Shown piece after piece: positions 62,206 through 64,000 of a stretch of DNA of 64,000 nucleotides. A model generated the notes under the pieces. The model ran no database searches. It saw only the letters and a list, made by a program, of their open reading frames with translations, and was not told the origin of the DNA. This DNA is from Xanthobacter sp. NM-59 (GTDB taxonomy: Bacteria > Pseudomonadota > Alphaproteobacteria > Rhizobiales > Xanthobacteraceae), in contig NZ_JACBFQ010000013.1 in the NCBI RefSeq assembly GCF_021401125.1, positions 1 through 64,000 of the forward strand. Reading direction: 5' to 3'. Made by a program: the position numbers and the translations under genes. Position 1 is the first letter of the stretch. The number at the start of each line of letters is the position of its first letter.

Positions 62206-63471
62206 ATGATCCGAACCACCGTGTCCAGCCGCGTGCGACGGCTTCTGGCCGCGCGGAGCGTGCCTGGGCGCTCCATGTTGCTGTTCGGTGCCACGGCCCT
62301 TATGTCGGTCTGGCCCGGTGCCCTGCCGGCATCGGGCCAGATGATGATGTATCCCTATCCGCAGGCGGCCGTGTACGGATATCCGCAAGCGGGGGCGGGA
62401 TATCCGCAAGTAGGGGCGGTGAATCCGATACTGGCGCAGCAGCAGATGCTCCAGCAGCAGCAAGCGCTACGCCAGTACGGGATGGGGCAGCAGAGTCCCG
62501 GCCAGTCGCAGGCGGAGTTCGTATCAGGTACCGCGGCGAACGCTGGTACAGGCACAACACCCGCGTTCGTGGACCCTCCGGGCGGTGTCACGGGCTACAA
62601 TGCCCCGGGTGGAGCGCCGAGCGGCATCCGGGCGGATCTACTGAGCCGCAGCGCGCGCAAGACTGGACTCCGGACTGGCTTCGCTGAGGAGGCCGGACGC
62701 ATCAATCTGGCGCTTGAGCGCACGGCGGCTGCATTCTATGGCCGCTTCGATTTTCGCCGTTTGCTGGTGGATGGTATTGTCATTCCACCCGTGATTACCG
62801 AAGTCCGCCAGGTCGGCCAGCAGCAGAGCGACCGACTGGTACATCTGGCTCAGGGGACGTTTCGCATCGCCGTGCCTGCGCGCATCTCGCTGACGGCTCC
62901 GACATGGCGCGACTATCTCGATGTGCAGCCTCGATCGGTCGCCTCCCGAGGACCGGATCTCCTGCCGCAGAATGAGGCCGAGCGGCGGACCTACGAAGAG
63001 GTCGCCGAGGCCGCACGGGCCGACGGGATCGAGGAGGCTCGCGCTCTGTTCGAGGTGAACCTGGCGCGCCTGGAGCGTGATTTCGCCGGAATGAAGCTTT
63101 ACCACGACTTGGCACGTCGCGGGGCAGTCTCGCTGCCGAAGGTAACCCAGCAGCAACGCGCATTGGCCCTTTCCGATGGCGGCGCGCGCGCTGTGGTGGG
63201 CGCCACCACCGTTGAGCTTGTGGTGACGCCCACCTTTCGTCAGGCAGCGCCCGCTGCCTATCTTGGGCAGCGATCCGTTCCGGCGCGGAGCACGGCTGCG
63301 CCGGCGACGACGAAGGCCGTTCCGGCGCCGATCGCAGCTGCAGTACCGGCGCGGCCGACGGTGAAGCCTGCAGATAGTGTCGCGGCGCCGGATGTCATCC
63401 TCGCGCTCACTCCGGGGGACCAGCAGAGCAAGAAGCTTGCAGAGCTGGCCGCCCGGGTCGCGGCGCAATAG
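62206..63471 (+). CDS. DotC-family type IV secretion lipoprotein/outer membrane protein, 421 aa
   Basis: A signal sequence (LLFGATALMSVWPGALPASG) and a long Gln/Pro/Tyr-rich repeat region (YPYPQAAVYGYPQAGAGYPQ, residues about 45-100) precede the DotC core: GLRTGFAEEAGRINLALERT, FDFRRLLVDGIVIPPVITEV, FRIAVPARISLTAPTWRDYL and MKLYHDLARRGAVSLPKV. DotC forms the outer-membrane core with DotD/DotH; it is larger here (421 vs about 300) because of the repeat region. ATG follows GGGGAAGGCGATCG. Confidence 0.85.
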   Translation: MIRTTVSSRVRRLLAARSVPGRSMLLFGATALMSVWPGALPASGQMMMYPYPQAAVYGYPQAGAGYPQVGAVNPILAQQQMLQQQQALRQYGMGQQSPGQSQAEFVSGTAANAGTGTTPAFVDPPGGVTGYNAPGGAPSGIRADLLSRSARKTGLRTGFAEEAGRINLALERTAAAFYGRFDFRRLLVDGIVIPPVITEVRQVGQQQSDRLVHLAQGTFRIAVPARISLTAPTWRDYLDVQPRSVASRGPDLLPQNEAERRTYEEVAEAARADGIEEARALFEVNLARLERDFAGMKLYHDLARRGAVSLPKVTQQQRALALSDGGARAVVGATTVELVVTPTFRQAAPAAYLGQRSVPARSTAAPATTKAVPAPIAAAVPARPTVKPADSVAAPDVILALTPGDQQSKKLAELAARVAAQ

Positions 63472-63496
63472 AGCCCCCTCCGTTGAGGACCTGAGC

Positions 63497-64000
63497 ATGT
63501 CGAAATGGACTGGCGTGCATGTGGAGCAGCCCGACATGCCTTATGACGTAGGCTCCAAGGAGGAGATCCGGCGGCTCCTAATTGGCTGTGCCAAGCGCGG
63601 GGCGAGCGATATCTACATTGAGCCCGGCCAACCGGTGCTCGTGAAGATCGATGGCGTGCCGGCCGCTATCACGCTGCGCAGGCTGCAGCTCGAGGAAGTG
63701 CGACGCGTCGTGGTGGCGCTGACGGGAAGCGATAGTGTCGAGGCGCGTCTGGCCTCGGCCGCCTCGCAAGACTGCTCGGTGCAATATGACGATCCCCTCG
63801 AGGTGGACGACGCCGGCGACCCGATGCGCTATCGCTTTCGGGTCAACGCGACGCCCGCGTTTTTCGAGGGCGGCGAGGCGGGCCTGCAGATCGTTCTTCG
63901 GTACGTGCGGGACCAACCCCCCACCCCGGAAGAAGTGGAGCTGGAGCCGGAAATCGTCGCGGAATCCGCTCCGCACCAGGGGGCGGTCTTCTTGGCCGGC
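63497..64000 (+). CDS. DotB/PilT-like secretion ATPase, N-terminal part
   Basis: KRGASDIYIEPGQPVLVKID is the start of the PilT/DotB N-terminal PAS-like domain (GASDxHxExxxxVxxRxDG), followed by LEEVRRVVVALTG; the ATPase core with Walker A is beyond the window end. Directly follows DotC as in Dot/Icm systems. It powers assembly and substrate transfer. 168 codons visible. Confidence 0.85.
   Translation, partial: MSKWTGVHVEQPDMPYDVGSKEEIRRLLIGCAKRGASDIYIEPGQPVLVKIDGVPAAITLRRLQLEEVRRVVVALTGSDSVEARLASAASQDCSVQYDDPLEVDDAGDPMRYRFRVNATPAFFEGGEAGLQIVLRYVRDQPPTPEEVELEPEIVAESAPHQGAVFLAG

Noticed and set aside
1-64000. tRNA or rRNA genes
   Set aside because: No cloverleaf-like GGTTCGAATCC arm with matching acceptor stem, and no conserved rRNA stretch was seen by eye. 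A tRNA scan would be needed for a firm negative.

Overview
The window is accessory DNA, most likely part of a large conjugative plasmid or phage-like plasmid of a GC-rich alphaproteobacterium. The host assignment rests on a MucR/Ros-type zinc-finger regulator (35.0-35.4 kb), a GcrA-like protein (58.0-58.7 kb) and an N-terminal GapR (DUF2312) fragment (59.85-60.0 kb), which are alphaproteobacterial families. No rRNA, tRNA, CRISPR array, IS element or housekeeping operon was seen. An intact-looking protelomerase (hairpin telomere resolvase) gene at 29.0-30.8 kb suggests that the replicon is, or derives from, a linear molecule with hairpin ends; no telomere is proven inside the window.

Layout. 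0-2.3 kb: four small genes on the plus strand with a very C-ending codon style, and a promoter/operator. 2.4-20.5 kb (left arm): about 45 small genes on the minus strand, ending in a MazEF-type toxin-antitoxin pair. They include three Fic proteins, a PIN protein, a ParB-like protein, an Abi-C protein, an HD hydrolase and many unknown proteins of 10-160 residues. 20.5-20.6 kb: an AT-rich divergent centre with two 27-28 bp direct repeats, beside a serine recombinase gene. 20.6-28.9 kb (right arm): about 25 small genes on the plus strand, ending in a GIY-YIG protein. 29-31 kb: protelomerase. 31-41.2 kb: orphan Flp-like pilin, IcmC/DotE-like and DotA/TraY-like secretion proteins, MucR regulator, M23 peptidase, and a RES/Xre toxin-antitoxin pair. 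41.4-56.3 kb: regulators and DNA-processing genes (DnaQ-like exonuclease, secreted nuclease, uracil-DNA glycosylase, UvrD-like helicase, ASCH protein), a run of translationally coupled small membrane genes, and a ParM/ParR-type partition module. 56.7-64 kb: tyrosine recombinase-like gene, GcrA/GapR-like genes, and DotC and DotB of an I-type (Dot/Icm-like) transfer system; DotB runs off the window end.

The most unusual feature is the pair of divergent gene arrays. Nearly every gene in both arms is preceded by one short sequence that holds the end of the upstream gene, a Shine-Dalgarno sequence and the next start: TTCCAACTGAGGAGCG in the left arm and TTCCAACTGAGGGACGAGAC in the right arm. Because the TCC-AAC-TGA part is often the last codons of the previous gene, many unrelated proteins end in Ser-Asn. 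The motif also persists where the upstream gene has already stopped, so it is selected as DNA or RNA rather than as peptide. Between the motifs lie duplicated, truncated, chimeric and decayed cassettes. I interpret the arrays as a shuffling cassette system of early-expressed accessory genes (toxin, defence, counter-defence), comparable in form to the start-associated sequences of cluster K mycobacteriophages. That function is inference.

Regulation visible in sequence: duplicated ribbon-helix-helix repressor genes with TGATATCA operators placed between -35 and -10 (23.3 and 25.8 kb), a second RHH gene beside twin promoters (10.6 and 11.9 kb), and palindromic operators on the mazEF, res/xre and parM promoters.
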